Assembly (NCBI GenBank): GCA_963920575.1
Contig: OY986963.1
Coordinates: 8,470,896 to 8,534,895, forward strand
Origin: Narthecium ossifragum
Taxonomy: Eukaryota; Streptophyta; Magnoliopsida; Dioscoreales; Nartheciaceae
Direction of reading: 5' to 3'
DNA: 64,000 bases
A model generated the notes under the pieces. That model ran no database searches, had not been told where the DNA came from, and was given only the letters and a program-made list of their open reading frames with translations. Numbering within the stretch: position 1 is the stretch's first letter; the number at the start of each line of letters is the position of its first letter. Positions 45,116 through 57,126 of the stretch are shown here, one piece after another. Position numbers and translations under genes: made by a program.

Positions 45116-47229
45116 TTCAACGTAAATGCTTAATTGGTGGTGATTCTCTATCAAGAGTGTCAAATTAACAAATTCCCTTCTCAAATTTTATTTGCTTATA
45201 TTTTCTCTTTTTTTTCCTAATTTTCCCGGTTTTTCCTAAATTTCAGATTTTTTTTCCTAATTTTCCCGATTTTTCCATTGACTTCTCTCTCTTCCTCGAC
45301 TGGCTCAGCTCAGCTCACCCGCATGCCGGGACTTCATCGTCCCGGCTTGTTTGCCGCTTAGATCGGCTCGACCCTGAGTCGCTCCGGTAATCTTGTCGTC
45401 CGCCGTCCTTTCGCCAACGAACCACCCTCAAATCACCCCCAAACTACTTTGATCATCTCTCCATATCTATACCCGATCTCAACCGCCTCTATTGCCCTCC
45501 TCTCCGACACCAGCATCAACCCCCAAGAACCCATCGCTGACCACATAACACCTCCAAACCACCTCTACCCACACCTAAATCTTCTCCCCTACCCACCTTC
45601 GACCTCCTCCACTCTCGCAGACGCCTCCTCCAGCGCCGATCAACTCCACCCAAAAACCACCGTGCCGCCTCCTCCAGATCCGGCCATCTCAAAGCCCTAT
45701 TCTACGATCGGATCCGGTGAATCGACTTCTGAGACCTCCATGAAGGCAAATGCACCAGTCCCCCACTCCAAAGAGCCTTCCTTGCCGACGAACAAGCTCT
45801 GGCGAACCTCAGTCGTCAGATCTAACCAATCAGTCTTTGATAGATCATATAGGGGTATTTTTGTCATCTAATATTAACAACTAAATAGAATGATTAACAA
45901 ATGAGGTTTTCACGTTAAAAACTAAGCTAATGGGGATTTTACCAAAAAACTTTCATTAATATGGAGTTATCACCAATTGTCTATTGTTTTTTTCTTTCAT
46001 ATTATAAGTTTTTATTCAGAAATGGCTAATGACTCGATATGAAGCGCGCACGCCAGATGTTTGAGGGCGTCTCCTGAACTTGGTCACTCGCTGCGCTCCT
46101 ACGGATCAAGGTATATCTGCATATCTTATTAGAAATGTACCTCATCCAATTCCGATCCCACTTGCTCCCTTCGATCTCTCCCCCCTCTCTGCCCCTCCCT
46201 CACTGATTCCATGAACAATTGACAGACTTGACTTTGAAAACAATGAGACCTATCATTCCTGCATGAGAATGTGATAATTTAGTTGAAGTTGAGGAACAAA
46301 ACAAAGCATAGCTTCAACTCCCAACCCAATTCTGTAACAAGAAGCCCATGGACTTCTTCCGCATCAACCGAGCATTTATCTCTGTTTACTTATGGAGTAT
46401 CCCGGAGTTGATGTTGGAAAACTATGTTTCACTGTCCTTGATTTGATTAGGACAAACTACTAACCTATTGTTGCTCAAAAATTCTACCCGTGGTGGGTAC
46501 TGGATGGTCATGTACGTGAGGTGTACCAACCGATGTGAAGGTAAGGTGAGGGGTCCTATCGTGCCTCAACTCAAGAGGACGTTTTGACATTCTATGGCGA
46601 TTCCTAGATCAGGCTCTGCTATCACTAGTCCTAGATATAAGGATTAGACTACTTCTATGAATGAACCGTTGATTACGCTACTCCTAGGAATGCATGTCTA
46701 ATTAGCAAATAAAATAAAATAACTACTTGCTTCCATTGATGTCGCAACTGATGGATAGATTACAACCTCGTCGGGGAGTTTGATTACAACTAGAACAAGG
46801 ACAAAAACAAGAGATGCCTAGTACAAGAGCTAATGTAGTAGTAGAATGATGATTGATAGATCTTTTTTCTGCTCTTTTATACCTCGTTGAGTCTCCTCCA
46901 AGCAGAGTCCTTCCCGCTTTGACAGGCATGTTGAGATAGTGCAATCGTGGCTCGCTCCTAGGCAGCATCGTGGGACACCTCGGCCCCTTTCTCCTCTTTG
47001 GATCAAAACGGTTGAGCATCGTGGGATCCGATATAATCCTATTTTCTTAGACATATCCCCACGATTCCGTATTTTATGGTGATTAGTTGTACTGTGAGGC
47101 ATCGTCTCCGCCCTTGACATATTTTCTTAGACATATCCTATTTTCTTAGACATATCCGATATAATCCTATTTTCTTAGACATATCCCCTCGCGTGAAAAT
47201 GGCTCGAGTGGGCTATAGGGTGCTGTTCA
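45116..47229. other. Intergenic with one unassigned ORF
   Basis: The frame 45449-45871 (plus, 140 codons) is rich in Pro and Ser with no recognised domain; I doubt that it is a gene. The rest shows no gene. At 47041-47186 the 18-mer ATTTTCTTAGACATATCC occurs four times (47041, 47122, 47141, 47169). Confidence 0.4.
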
Positions 47230-47654
47230 ATTCGAATGAAATTTTATCCGTTATGTTGGCTATCCAGTCGACATCGAAGCGTAGTTACATACCATGAAAT
47301 TAGAGATGCAGTATTTGCTATGGGGTATTTAAATGTCCTGGTTCAGATGGTGTACAAATTGAATTCTATAAGGAAAACTGGCAGATTGTAGGGAGGGATT
47401 TTTGCAAGTTGGTGCACAAGTTCTTCGTGACATGTTGTTTACCTCCTCATTGAAATGAAACATTTGTTTCACTCATTCTAAAGTGTCATAACCCGAGAAG
47501 AGTTAAAGTGTTCACACCGATTAGTTTATACAATGTATCATACAAAGTGATTGCAACTATTCTGGTTAGAAGATTAAAAGAGGTTCTCCCTGATTTGATT
47601 GGAATTGAGCAGTCCGCCTTTGTTGAAGGAAGGTAAATACATGATAATATAGCT

Positions 47655-49886
47655 TGTAAGGACCTGTCCCCCTACCCCTGTGGCTCGTTGTAGACCGCAA
47701 GGGCAATTTGGTAAATTGCGCCTTGTTGGTTTGTTTCACACCCGCGTGTGCACACACTGGCCTTGTATGTGTTAGTGTTTGTTTAGAATGGCTAGGTGGA
47801 CCCGGGATCGAAAGATCCCAGCTCGGGCGCGCGGAAGTTTGCCTTTGGGCAGCTGACGACCCTTGAGCGATCGATCGCTCCTCGGAACGATCGATCGGAC
47901 TCGTGAGCGAGTCGGCGGATTTTGACCCGCTCGGATCGATCCGACTTGGAGGTTGGATCGATCAACCTGTGTCGGATCGATCCGACTTGTTGGGATCGAT
48001 CCGGGGCGCGAGCGATCGATCGCTCGTTGGAGCGACCGATCGGACTCGCGTCGGTGGCTTTTTCTGCTTCGCGAGGACGGCCGCCGTTGGCCGTCGCTCT
48101 CTCCTGTCAGAGGGGGAGGACTTTCCCTCCCCTCCTTCGCCTTTCTCCCCTCTTTCCCGGCTTTCCCCTCCCCCTTTTCCCTTCTTTTCTTCCTCTTCTC
48201 CTCCTCCTTCTCCTCCTTTCTTCTTCCTTCTTTTCTTCTCCCCCGCGGCTTTGTTTCCTTCCCCTGTTTCCGGCAGCGAGCTTCTTCTCCTCCGTTCTCC
48301 CTCCTCCGGCTATCGTTTTGGGTGTTCTAAGGCTCGTTGGATTCGTGACAACGAGAGGAAGATCCCTGAATTGGTTTGGAACCTTGTTGGTGATCAACTC
48401 GCGGGGAATGAATCGGGTTAGCGTTCTCCGGTAGGTTCTTCTACCTACTGTGTTCTTTAATGGGTTTCTTTAGATCTAGCAGTTTGATCTTGTTGATCTT
48501 GGTTTGTTAGCTTCCTCTTGCTTAGTGTAATTACTGATATAAGTTTTATGATAATTGATTGAGATTTGAGTAGGATTTATGCATGATTAATCTCGGATTT
48601 CCGGTTTTCTGCTGTTCTTGAAGAACAGCCGGCTTGCGGCGAGTTTTTCGGCCGTCGTGTACGTGATCTTGGGTTGTGATGAACATAAGAGTTGTAGATC
48701 TTTGAATCTACTCTCTAACCCAACTGATTTCATAATTTTCCGATTTTTCTACGATTTGTTATGAATTGTTTACTGTTCATCATCGTTTTCGGAGTTGCTT
48801 CCCGTTGCAGGAGTCCGCGGTTGACGGTCGCGGTACCGTCGTAATACCGGGACCCGCTGCGGATCGGCTGGCAACGGTCGGTAGTACCGCTGCAGCGATC
48901 CGATAGACTTATTTGATGCCTTATCATACTGTTGCATGACTATCTCCTGTTTGTGTATGTCATAGCATGCATTGTTGATTGGTGCATTAGTTGCATTGGT
49001 TAGGGCGTGGGTGATCTGTGGGTCGCCGTCCCGAGGCTGGAAGCTCGGACTTAGCCCTAGGACCGGGGTTGGGTAGTTTGGACCCGGTTTGAATTATAGT
49101 GTCCAGTCAAACTCGATGATAGGCTTAGATGACTGGTGCACTTGTTGCTTGATGATTGTAGAGGTCGTGTCGGCCTCGAGTTGGATCTGAGGTATAGCCG
49201 GTGTCCAGTGTTCTTAAACTCTTGAGTAGTGGAGTTGCCTACTCAGTGGTGTCTCTTCCCACCAAACAGTGTCCTGTGTCCTGTTGAGAGTCAGCAATGT
49301 TGCTTCCTGCTACTGAGTGTGACCTGACATGTGACCAGCCCGGCTGGAAGATCATGATCGAGGGCCTCAGGGACACGCGGTGGGGTTATGGGACCCCTGT
49401 ATACACCCAGGTTCTACTTGAGGGCGACACTGTTGAGTTTCCCTCTTCCTTCTGTGTGTCGTAGTGTAGATCCCTACTGAGCTTAGTGCTCACTCCTACC
49501 CGGGCTGCGTTTTGCAAGTGTAGGCGTCAGTACTTCTTCTGTGGCCCCTACCGGGCAGTTGGTCGGCGGTGCGGCGGCGCCTGGTGGACATTGAGAAATG
49601 GCGATCTTTACTGCTTTTATACCTTATGTTAGATAGTCTCCTACGGGAGTAATGTTGTATTTGCATCTTCCCCTCTCCAAGGATGTGTATATTAAATTCA
49701 CTTTGAGTTTTAAATCTGTGATTCGATGTTGTTAAATTAATGTCTTTTAATTGGGGGTGCTTTTGGTGAATTGTTATGGAGACTAATAGGTTAGAAGGAA
49801 CCCTCGCCAGCTTTTCTTCCGCGTTTTGTTAGGTTTCGATTCGCGTCGCCCGGCCCGGTTGGGCTTTCGCGGGTCGGGGCGCGACA
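47655..49886. mobile_element. Solo LTR, family 1 (long version), 2232 bp, inside a LINE
   Basis: It begins TGTAAGGACCTG and ends GGGGCGCGACA, with target duplication TAGCT at 47650-47654 and 49887-49891. LINE reverse-transcriptase sequence is continuous across it. It carries seven GATCGATC sites (47869-48021). The long frames at 47903-48434 in three phases are compositional (CT-rich), not proteins. Confidence 0.9.
47869..48021. repeat. GATCGATC cluster in the family 1 LTR
   Basis: Exact copies start at 47869, 47889, 47934, 47956, 47975, 47994 and 48014, seven in 153 bp. Gaps are 12, 37, 14, 11, 11 and 12 bp. Several have matching flanks that lengthen the palindrome, such as GAGCGATCGATCGCTC at 47865 and 48010. 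Confidence 0.85.
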
Positions 49887-52307
49887 TAGCTGCTGCCCAG
49901 GAAATTATGCATTCAACGGAGATCGCTTCGACTACAAAGGCTTTAATGGTGTTGAAGGTTGACTTGCAATCAGCGTATGATGGAGTTAAATAGTCTTTTC
50001 TTCAGCAAGTGATGGCATGCATGTGTTTTCCTCCTATTTGAATACAGTGGATCATGGAATGTATCTCAACAGTTAAGTACTCATTTATTGTGAATGAGAA
50101 GGTATATGGAAGAGCCTCTCCACAGCGAGGTATTAGACAATGTGATCCTCTTTCGCCTAGCTTGTTCATTTTAATCCAAAAGGCTTTATCAAGGCTCATT
50201 AGGAAGGGTGTAGAATGTGCTAAGTTCTCAAGAGAAGGGGGCAGACTTTCCCATCTTCTATTTGCAAATGATGTCCTAATTGTTTCTACTGCGAAGGTGA
50301 TGGAAGCTCGCAATTTGAGATCGTTGTTAACAAGGTTTACAATCCTAGCCGGACTGGAGTTAAACTGCACCAAATCTAGTGTATGGCTTTCAAGAAGTGT
50401 GCCTCAGGATAGGAGAGCCAGAATTTGCCATATCCTTGGAATGAAGATAGAGAAAGGGATATGGACTTACCTGGGAGTTCCGATAGATAGAAAGAGAGGG
50501 TTCGTGCGAAGTATTTTGATGGCATGCTGGATAAAATTATAACCAAAATATCCTCTTGGCAAGGTTAAGGTTTGATGCTATCTGAAGCAGGAGGATTAAC
50601 TCTTATCAAGGCAGTTCTATAAGCAATTCCGATGCATACTATGCAAGCTATGTGCATCCCAGAGGCTGTGTTGAGGAGGATGGAAGCTATTTTTTGTATT
50701 TTCCTTTGAGGGTGGCAAGAGATCTTATGCTAGAGTTGCATGGAAAGAAGTATGTATGGCTACAGAGAAAGGTGGATTGGGAGTTAAGGATTGATTTGTC
50801 CAAGTGGCAGCGGGCTCTCCGTTCTCGGCGGGTGACTGCATTAATGGAGGAAAAAAATTCAATATGGAGTGTGGTGGTTACAGAGAAGTACAAATGGGGG
50901 GGTGCGCATTTTGCCTCCATCTTTTTGTCCAGCCAGGTCATGTCTCTTCTGTAAAGCTATTTGCAAATCAGCTCAAGCAATGAGGTCTGCCATCTTATTT
51001 ACTCCTGGGATGAAAAGTAGGATTGATAGTTATTATGAGTGGTGGTTGGTCCACTTAATAGAAGGCCTTGTGAAATGAGAGCTCATGATGGGAAACAAGG
51101 TTTGCTCATATCTGAATTTTTAACAGATGGAAGGTGGGATAGAATGAAACTGACTGTCATGTTCCATGTGGATATGGTTGATACTATCATTGACATCCCT
51201 ATTGATCAAAGGCAAGAAGCAGATAAATGGAGGTGGACATTTAGCAAGAATGGCAAGGCAATAGCTTCTAATATCTATAATTGGATGATTATGCAGGAAA
51301 CAGGGGAAGTGCAAAAATATCCACATTCCACTTGGCGGAACATTTGGTCAATGCCGGCAGGACCGTGAATAAGACAGTTCTTGTGGAAATTAATGAAGGA
51401 AAGGCTCCCTACTAGAGATGCATTATGGCGCTTTTGCATGAACTCGGAAAGAGATTGCCCCAGTTGTGAAGCAATGGTAGAGGATGTACATCATATTTTT
51501 GCGGATTGTGGATACGCTTGCTCGGTTTGGAACATCCTCTTTCCGGATAGGAAGTATGGTTTAGAAGATCTGCTGGATGAATGTTTGAAATCATCTACAA
51601 ATAGGAGTGTTCGATGGAGGAAACAATGATTGGATACGGTTTTTGGCTGCTATGGAAGTCTCGCAATACTTTGATATTGGAAGGAGAAAGAATTCCAGCA
51701 GAGGTTTTAGCAATTCGAATTCAGAGACTTGCTGCTGAATTCTGAAGGGTTAAGGATGGAATGGGGAGAAGGAAACGCTGTCATTGAAGCACCGAGTAGG
51801 ATGGAATGGCTACATTATTCACGTAGACGTTGCATGGAAACAATCAGAGAAGAAGACTGGCATTGGTGTGCTCTGTTTTCAGGATATAGAGGGTGAAATA
51901 TAGAATATGAAGGCATGCTCTACAACACAGTCGGTTGAGGAAGCGAAACTCTATGCTATTAAATTGGCACTTAACGAAGCATGGATTAGAGGGGAGAGCA
52001 ATGCACTTATTGAATCTGATGCTTTGGGACCTGTTAACTACTTGAACAGGAAGGACGTATGGCCTAAGCATTTGATGGAGATACTTAGAGGCTTGTGGGC
52101 TTTAGCAGCCAAGTTCCATGGAGTTAATTTTGCATTTGTACCAAGAACTTGTAATGAAAGAGCTGATAAGCTCTCAAGAGAGACATTGTGTTTGTATGCT
52201 GGGAGAATTTTGATGTGTGAGGACGGCATGATGTCCAAACGCAATGTGGGATAGTGAAGTGGTGTAAGTAGCCTTTGCGCTCAATTAAGCAAAAAAAAGA
52301 AGAAGAA

Positions 52308-53027
52308 GCGCATTTGACTTCGTCAATGTCTTTGCGATCGACGCGCTGAGGTGACTCCCTATATCTTTCTTTGTCGATCGACCTATGAGTGATTCCACGT
52401 TGATTTCATCGACGAGTGTATGCCTTTGTCACCAGTAGTCGTCGATCAATGGGTGTTTATGGCTTTGTCACGGGTAGTCTATAAAGTGATGAGTTTGCAT
52501 TGCTGGTTTCGATGGCATCATTGTTGTTATTGGGATTATATTCATCAATCCCATCTCATTGACGACGGTGCATCGAAACTCTCTCCTGCGCCCAGACGAT
52601 ACTTGCTACCCTTTCACTCCTTTCTGTGATTAGATCACGTGGGCGGCGCCATCATTATCCTTTTTGAAGGACAATGTGTTGCTCCTTCTGGCCTTAAGTG
52701 ATGCAGGTTGACGCAACAGTTGCCCTTTTAGAATTTTGAACGATAGCACCTATGCAAATCTTTTGGATCCACTAATACCACTTTAGTATCTCTAATTTTA
52801 TAATTACGTTTTTAGTACCTATATTATTAAAATCGCTTCGTTTTGGTCTGACCGTCTAACAACGTCATTTTTTCAAACGGCAAACGGGTCACGTGCTTTG
52901 CACGTGACTGGTTTGGCCAACTCATCACCATCTCTATCTCTAATCTCTCTTCTCTCTCTCCTCCCTCTCTCTTCCATGCTCTCTCTCTCTCTCGTCTCTC
53001 TCTCTCTCTCTCTCTTGGTCACTGGCG
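52308..53027. other. Intergenic, ending in a (CT)n tract
   Basis: No gene recognised. A CT-rich simple tract runs from about 52935 to 53016. Confidence 0.4.
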
Positions 53028-53171
53028 ATGAACTCGACGGTGGGCTTCAAGCTGTTCGACGCCGACCAATACGTCCTTCGCGCCTTCGCCGGCACCAACC
53101 TGGTTATCAACGTTGCCGTCTCCAACGATCTCATCCCCGAGCTCACCTCCTCGAAGCCGCCAATGCCATGA
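53028..53171 (+). pseudogene. GH17 (beta-1,3-glucanase-like) gene fragment
   Basis: A 47-codon frame contains FKLFDADQYVLRAFAGTN and NVAVSNDLIPEL, resembling the segment of plant GH17 glucan endo-1,3-beta-glucosidases that reads LFDADP.VLRAFAGT and then PNDLIP. The frame stops after 47 codons and I see no other part of the enzyme nearby. The following ~200 bp contains a direct repeat (CCGAAGCCTCCCC at about 53172 and 53268). Confidence 0.5.
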
Positions 53172-55163
53172 CCGAAGCCTCCCCTTCGTTGTCTATGCCC
53201 TCTACCTCATCGAGCTCGTCGACGCCGCCGCGCCTCTTTTCATTCCACACAACCTCTCTAGCTCCACCGAAGCCTCCCCCCTCGCCGTCTATGCCGTCCA
53301 CCTCAGCGGGCTGTGCACCACCTCTATGTTTTCCTCTATAGCATCTTTTCCTTCCTCACTAAGTCTTCTCTCCCCCCTCCTCCACCCCTTCTTCCCTCAT
53401 CTTCTCCAACCTAAGAGCAGAGCATGGGAAGGCAAAGCTCTCCTCCAATGGCAGAGGTAGACACCCTCATCCCCCATCCAAGAGCGCATCCCAAGAGCTC
53501 ATAAATCCATCGTTGCCTCTGTTTTCATTGTTCTACTCCTCATGTTGGATGCTCCCCTCCTAAGCTCCAGAGCTCATAAATCTCTCCATCTTCACTAGAA
53601 GCTGGGAGCTCTTCCACATCATCGTCGGCATCGCCATCTCTCACAGCCTATTCAGCCGCCAGAACGCAGACCATGAGGTGGAGAAGAGCTTCTCCATGGT
53701 TTCGCTGCCCCCTGCTCCACCGCCGCCACCTCTGCCACATAACTACTCATCTCACTCCAAAACCGATTTCATGACGTGGGAACCATGCAAAACCGCTCAC
53801 GTGAGCGGTTTGCCGTCAAGTTTGGAGATCGACGTCTAACGGTAGGTATTAAATGTGTTATTTTCAATAAATATAGATACTAAAAACATAATTATAAAAG
53901 TAGATGTAGTAAAGTGATATATTTCAAATTTTACAGATATCAAAAGCGTAATTTAGCCTATATCAAAATATCGATATATGACTACTGCTTTAAGACTGAG
54001 CAAATTTGCAAAAGTTCAAAGCTAGTTCTGGTTAGAAATCATATATTTCCATCAAAAGTTACTATTGTTTAAGGATTTGTTACCCTAGTGCTTGACTCCA
54101 GTTTTTTTTACTGGTTCCAGCCGGCCCTTATCAACAAAAATAAGATCGGATATCTTCCACGTAGCATGAATACCTATCTCTCAATGGAAACTGATTTGTA
54201 TCACACCAGAGGGTGTGAAAAACAACTGGGATTTTAGATGTGTGTTTTGGAGTGTGGGCCGGGGTTTAAGGTGGCCCTCCTATGCCACCCAATCAAGATC
54301 CGCCACTTGGGGTGATCAAGTATCATTCCTCTTTTTCAGTACTCATGATTATTCTTTATTCACATGCCACGTGGGACGTGTATTACACGTGGAGTGGAGA
54401 GAGTGCGGTTCGGGGTTTTGCCATTAAGTCCGCAATGAAGTCCGCATTTGAATACCTCCAGCGGAAAGAGCGCTAACGGGAGCAAAGCCTGATCTTTAGC
54501 CAACCTTTAGATCCTGCAAAAACAAATTCTCAACCGTTAGATCTGGAATCAACGGTTGAGATCAAGGGAGTATAAATTAATGAAAAAGCATGAAAATAAG
54601 AGAGAGTGGTTAGATCTCACCTGTTGATCCCAAGAGACTGACGGTTGCAGGACATCCTAACATCCCTTGTTAGATGTTACCCCTTTGAATCAAAATCAAA
54701 TTCACATATTCAATTCGCCATATCATTGAATCATTAATCGACATAGATTACTCTTATTCAACTTTCTGCCATTTATCATGATAAAATGAAAAAAAAAATC
54801 GATCAACCTAAGTCCCAACACAACAGTCAACAGACAGGTCTGTAATCTTCTCAACATCATGCACTTATACCACAACTTTGTAGAGCATTACTTAGACTTT
54901 GTATCTGGTATATGGTCAGTCCTTACATCTTACCTGCCAATCTCAAGCTTTACATCTTCCCAATTCCTAAAGCTCCAAGTCAACCATGTGGAGGAGATCA
55001 AGGCAGTAAGCTGTCGAAGGTACATGGAAAACCTCGGAGAAGAGAGCAATTGATGATCAAAAGACAAACTTTTTCATCAACCAGGATTAAGGAGAGCTAG
55101 GGATACAAATAACTTGGAGATAAACAAATTAACTTAAGCATTAGCAACATGAAAGTTAACAAG
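53172..55163. other. Intergenic
   Basis: CT-rich sequence to about 53760, then unremarkable. A perfect 10-bp inverted repeat, CTCAACCGTT / AACGGTTGAG, lies at 54529-54538 and 54551-54560. No gene found. Confidence 0.4.
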
Positions 55164-57126
55164 AATCAAGGGATGCACGGCGTGCTAGGGAGACGTGGAT
55201 GCAGTCAGGAGATAGAAACTCAGCTTTTTTTCCATTCTATTGTTTCTAGCATGAACGCACAAGTCAAAAGTGTTGGAGGTGATTGGTGAAGACGAGGTTG
55301 TTGTTCAGGATCAATCCCTTATTGCCGAGGAGTTTGTCAACTACTATTCTAAGCTATGGACCGGACAAAATGGCCAATTCTATGTTGAATTACCTTATCT
55401 CCCTCAAGTGTCTGAAGAATCATGGGCTATCCTAGCATGGGAGGTTACTGCACTTGAGGTTAAAAAGGCTGTGTTTAGTATGGGAAGGAACAAATGCCCG
55501 GGTCCATATGGTGTTCCTATTGAATTCTATAGCATGAACTGGGGAGTGGTTGGATCGGAATTTACTAAGGTTATCTTGGATTTCTTTGAAACGGGGAGAA
55601 CGCCATCCAATTGGAATGAGACATTCTTCTCATTTATACCAAAAAGCAAATTTCCACATAAGGTAAAGGATTTTAGACCCGTCAGTTTATGCAATGTAGG
55701 GTATAAAGTCATAACCACTATCTTGACTCGCCGATTGAGATTGGTTCTAGATGAGGTTATCTCTTTAGAGCAATCTGCTTTTCTTTCAGGCCGTAGCATT
55801 CATGACAATGTAGACAGTGAAATTGAGGTGCTTCATTCCATGAGAAATGCGCCGAAGAGTCGAAGGTTAATGGTGGCCAAGATTGACCTTAGATCAGCCT
55901 ACGACAAGGTCAAGTGGGGCTTTCTTGAAAATGTTCTAGGAAAGATGCAGTTTTCGTCGAAGTGGATTGACTAGGCTATGAGTTGTGTCAAAGGTCCAAG
56001 GTTCTCCCTTATTATTAATGGTCAAGTTCATGGCAGAATTGCATCTAAGTGTGGTTTGAGGCAAGCGGATCCACTATCTTCGTACCTTTTCTTATTTGTT
56101 CAAGAGGTTTTGTCTAGAATCCTCAAGGACCCTTCTGATGCATTGATTGGTTTGAGAATACCCAAGTCAGATTTCTCCTTATCACATTTGCGAGGCTGCG
56201 GATTTGGTTCGGAAGGGATTACACTGTAAACCAGGATCTACTAGTGCCATTAATGTTGTTCATGACAATTGGCTTGACTTAGGCTGTTTGGCCAGAACAC
56301 CTGTACCTTTCAACTGTGAAGATCACTTCCTTAAAGCGGTGGTTGGAGAGCTTAAGGATGGTTCTCAATGGAATATGGACAAAATAGCTGAGTTTGGCAA
56401 TGAATCTTTGACTGCATAAATCATCAAGACACCGATTAGAAGAGGCGATTCATGCTGGTGGACCATGAATGGCTCCAGGACTGTCACCACGGCATCGGCG
56501 TACACTTACATTAGGAGAGACAAAATCAGGGCGGAAAAGTTTCATCAAATGGCAGTGTGGAGGAACCTATGGAAGTTGTCGGCAAGGGCGCAAGGCCAAG
56601 GGTAAAACAGTTTTTATGGCATGTGCTACATGGGAAATTGGCAGTTAAAGAAGCTCTTTGGAAGTGCAAAGTGGTATATGACACTCTTTGTCCAATGTGT
56701 TAGAGGGCTACAGAGAATATATCTCATGCAATTCTGGATTGTGACTTCGCCAAAGTTTTGGAGTTGGTAATGATGGACTTAGATGCTTCTTGTACGGACT
56801 GGGAAGCAGAGGACTTTCTTGATCTGCTATTCACATCAGCGAATAAGGAGGCATGTAAAAAGACTAAAGCTTATGTTGCTTATGCCTTGTGGTATATTCG
56901 GAAGGATCGCCAATTGTGTGATTTTCGAAGGGAATGGGGAGGCAGCGAAGAAGGTGGCACCGAGGTCCTGTAGACTAGCCAAGGAATTCCTGAAGATGAA
57001 GGAGGCAGAGGCTGCTGCTAACAGCAAGGGTGACGAAAAGATTCTACATGTTGATGCTTCTTTTGAGCATAACGATGGCAAAGCAATGATTGGTGATGTC
57101 AAGGTTAATGGTGATGAGGCCATTTG

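Larger units (their letters stand above)
47290..52254 (+). pseudogene. LINE ORF2 pseudogene (RT, zf-RVT, RNase H)
   Basis: Before the LTR: EIRDAVFAMG, then a frame change, VFTPISLYNVSYKVIATIL and IGIEQSAFVEGR. After the LTR: VLKVDLQSAYDGVK, QRGIRQCDPLSPSLF and LSHLLFANDVLIV, where the catalytic YADD/FADD box reads FAND, with Asn for the first Asp. Several stops and frameshifts follow. zf-RVT lies at about 51210-51600 (FLWKLMKERLPTRDALW, CPSCEAMVEDVHHIFADC) and RNase H at about 51820-52250 (VDVAWK, EEAKLYAIKLALNEA, ERADKLSRE). The copy is dead by several independent lesions. Confidence 0.8.
47230..52307 (+). mobile_element. LINE (L1-type), 5'-truncated, split by a solo LTR
   Basis: LINE reverse-transcriptase sequence starts near 47230, is interrupted at 47655-49886, and continues to an A-rich tail at 52290-52307. 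Without the LTR the element is about 2.8 kb. Order: RT fingers and palm, thumb region, zf-RVT, RNase H, 3' UTR. The 3' end has the AGCC...GCTCA motif shared with the other LINEs here. No target duplication around the element was found. Confidence 0.8.

Noticed and set aside
45449..45871. 140-codon plus-strand ORF as a host gene
   Set aside because: Pro/Ser-rich, no domain, no clear promoter or splice context. Left as unassigned.
47903..48434. Three overlapping ORFs of 125-172 codons
   Set aside because: They sit inside a solo LTR, stay open because of CT-rich composition, and include the palindrome cluster.
52898..53460. Overlapping ORFs after the (CT)n tract as a protein-coding gene
   Set aside because: Only the 47-codon GH17-like frame resembles a protein. 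The longer frames are compositional.
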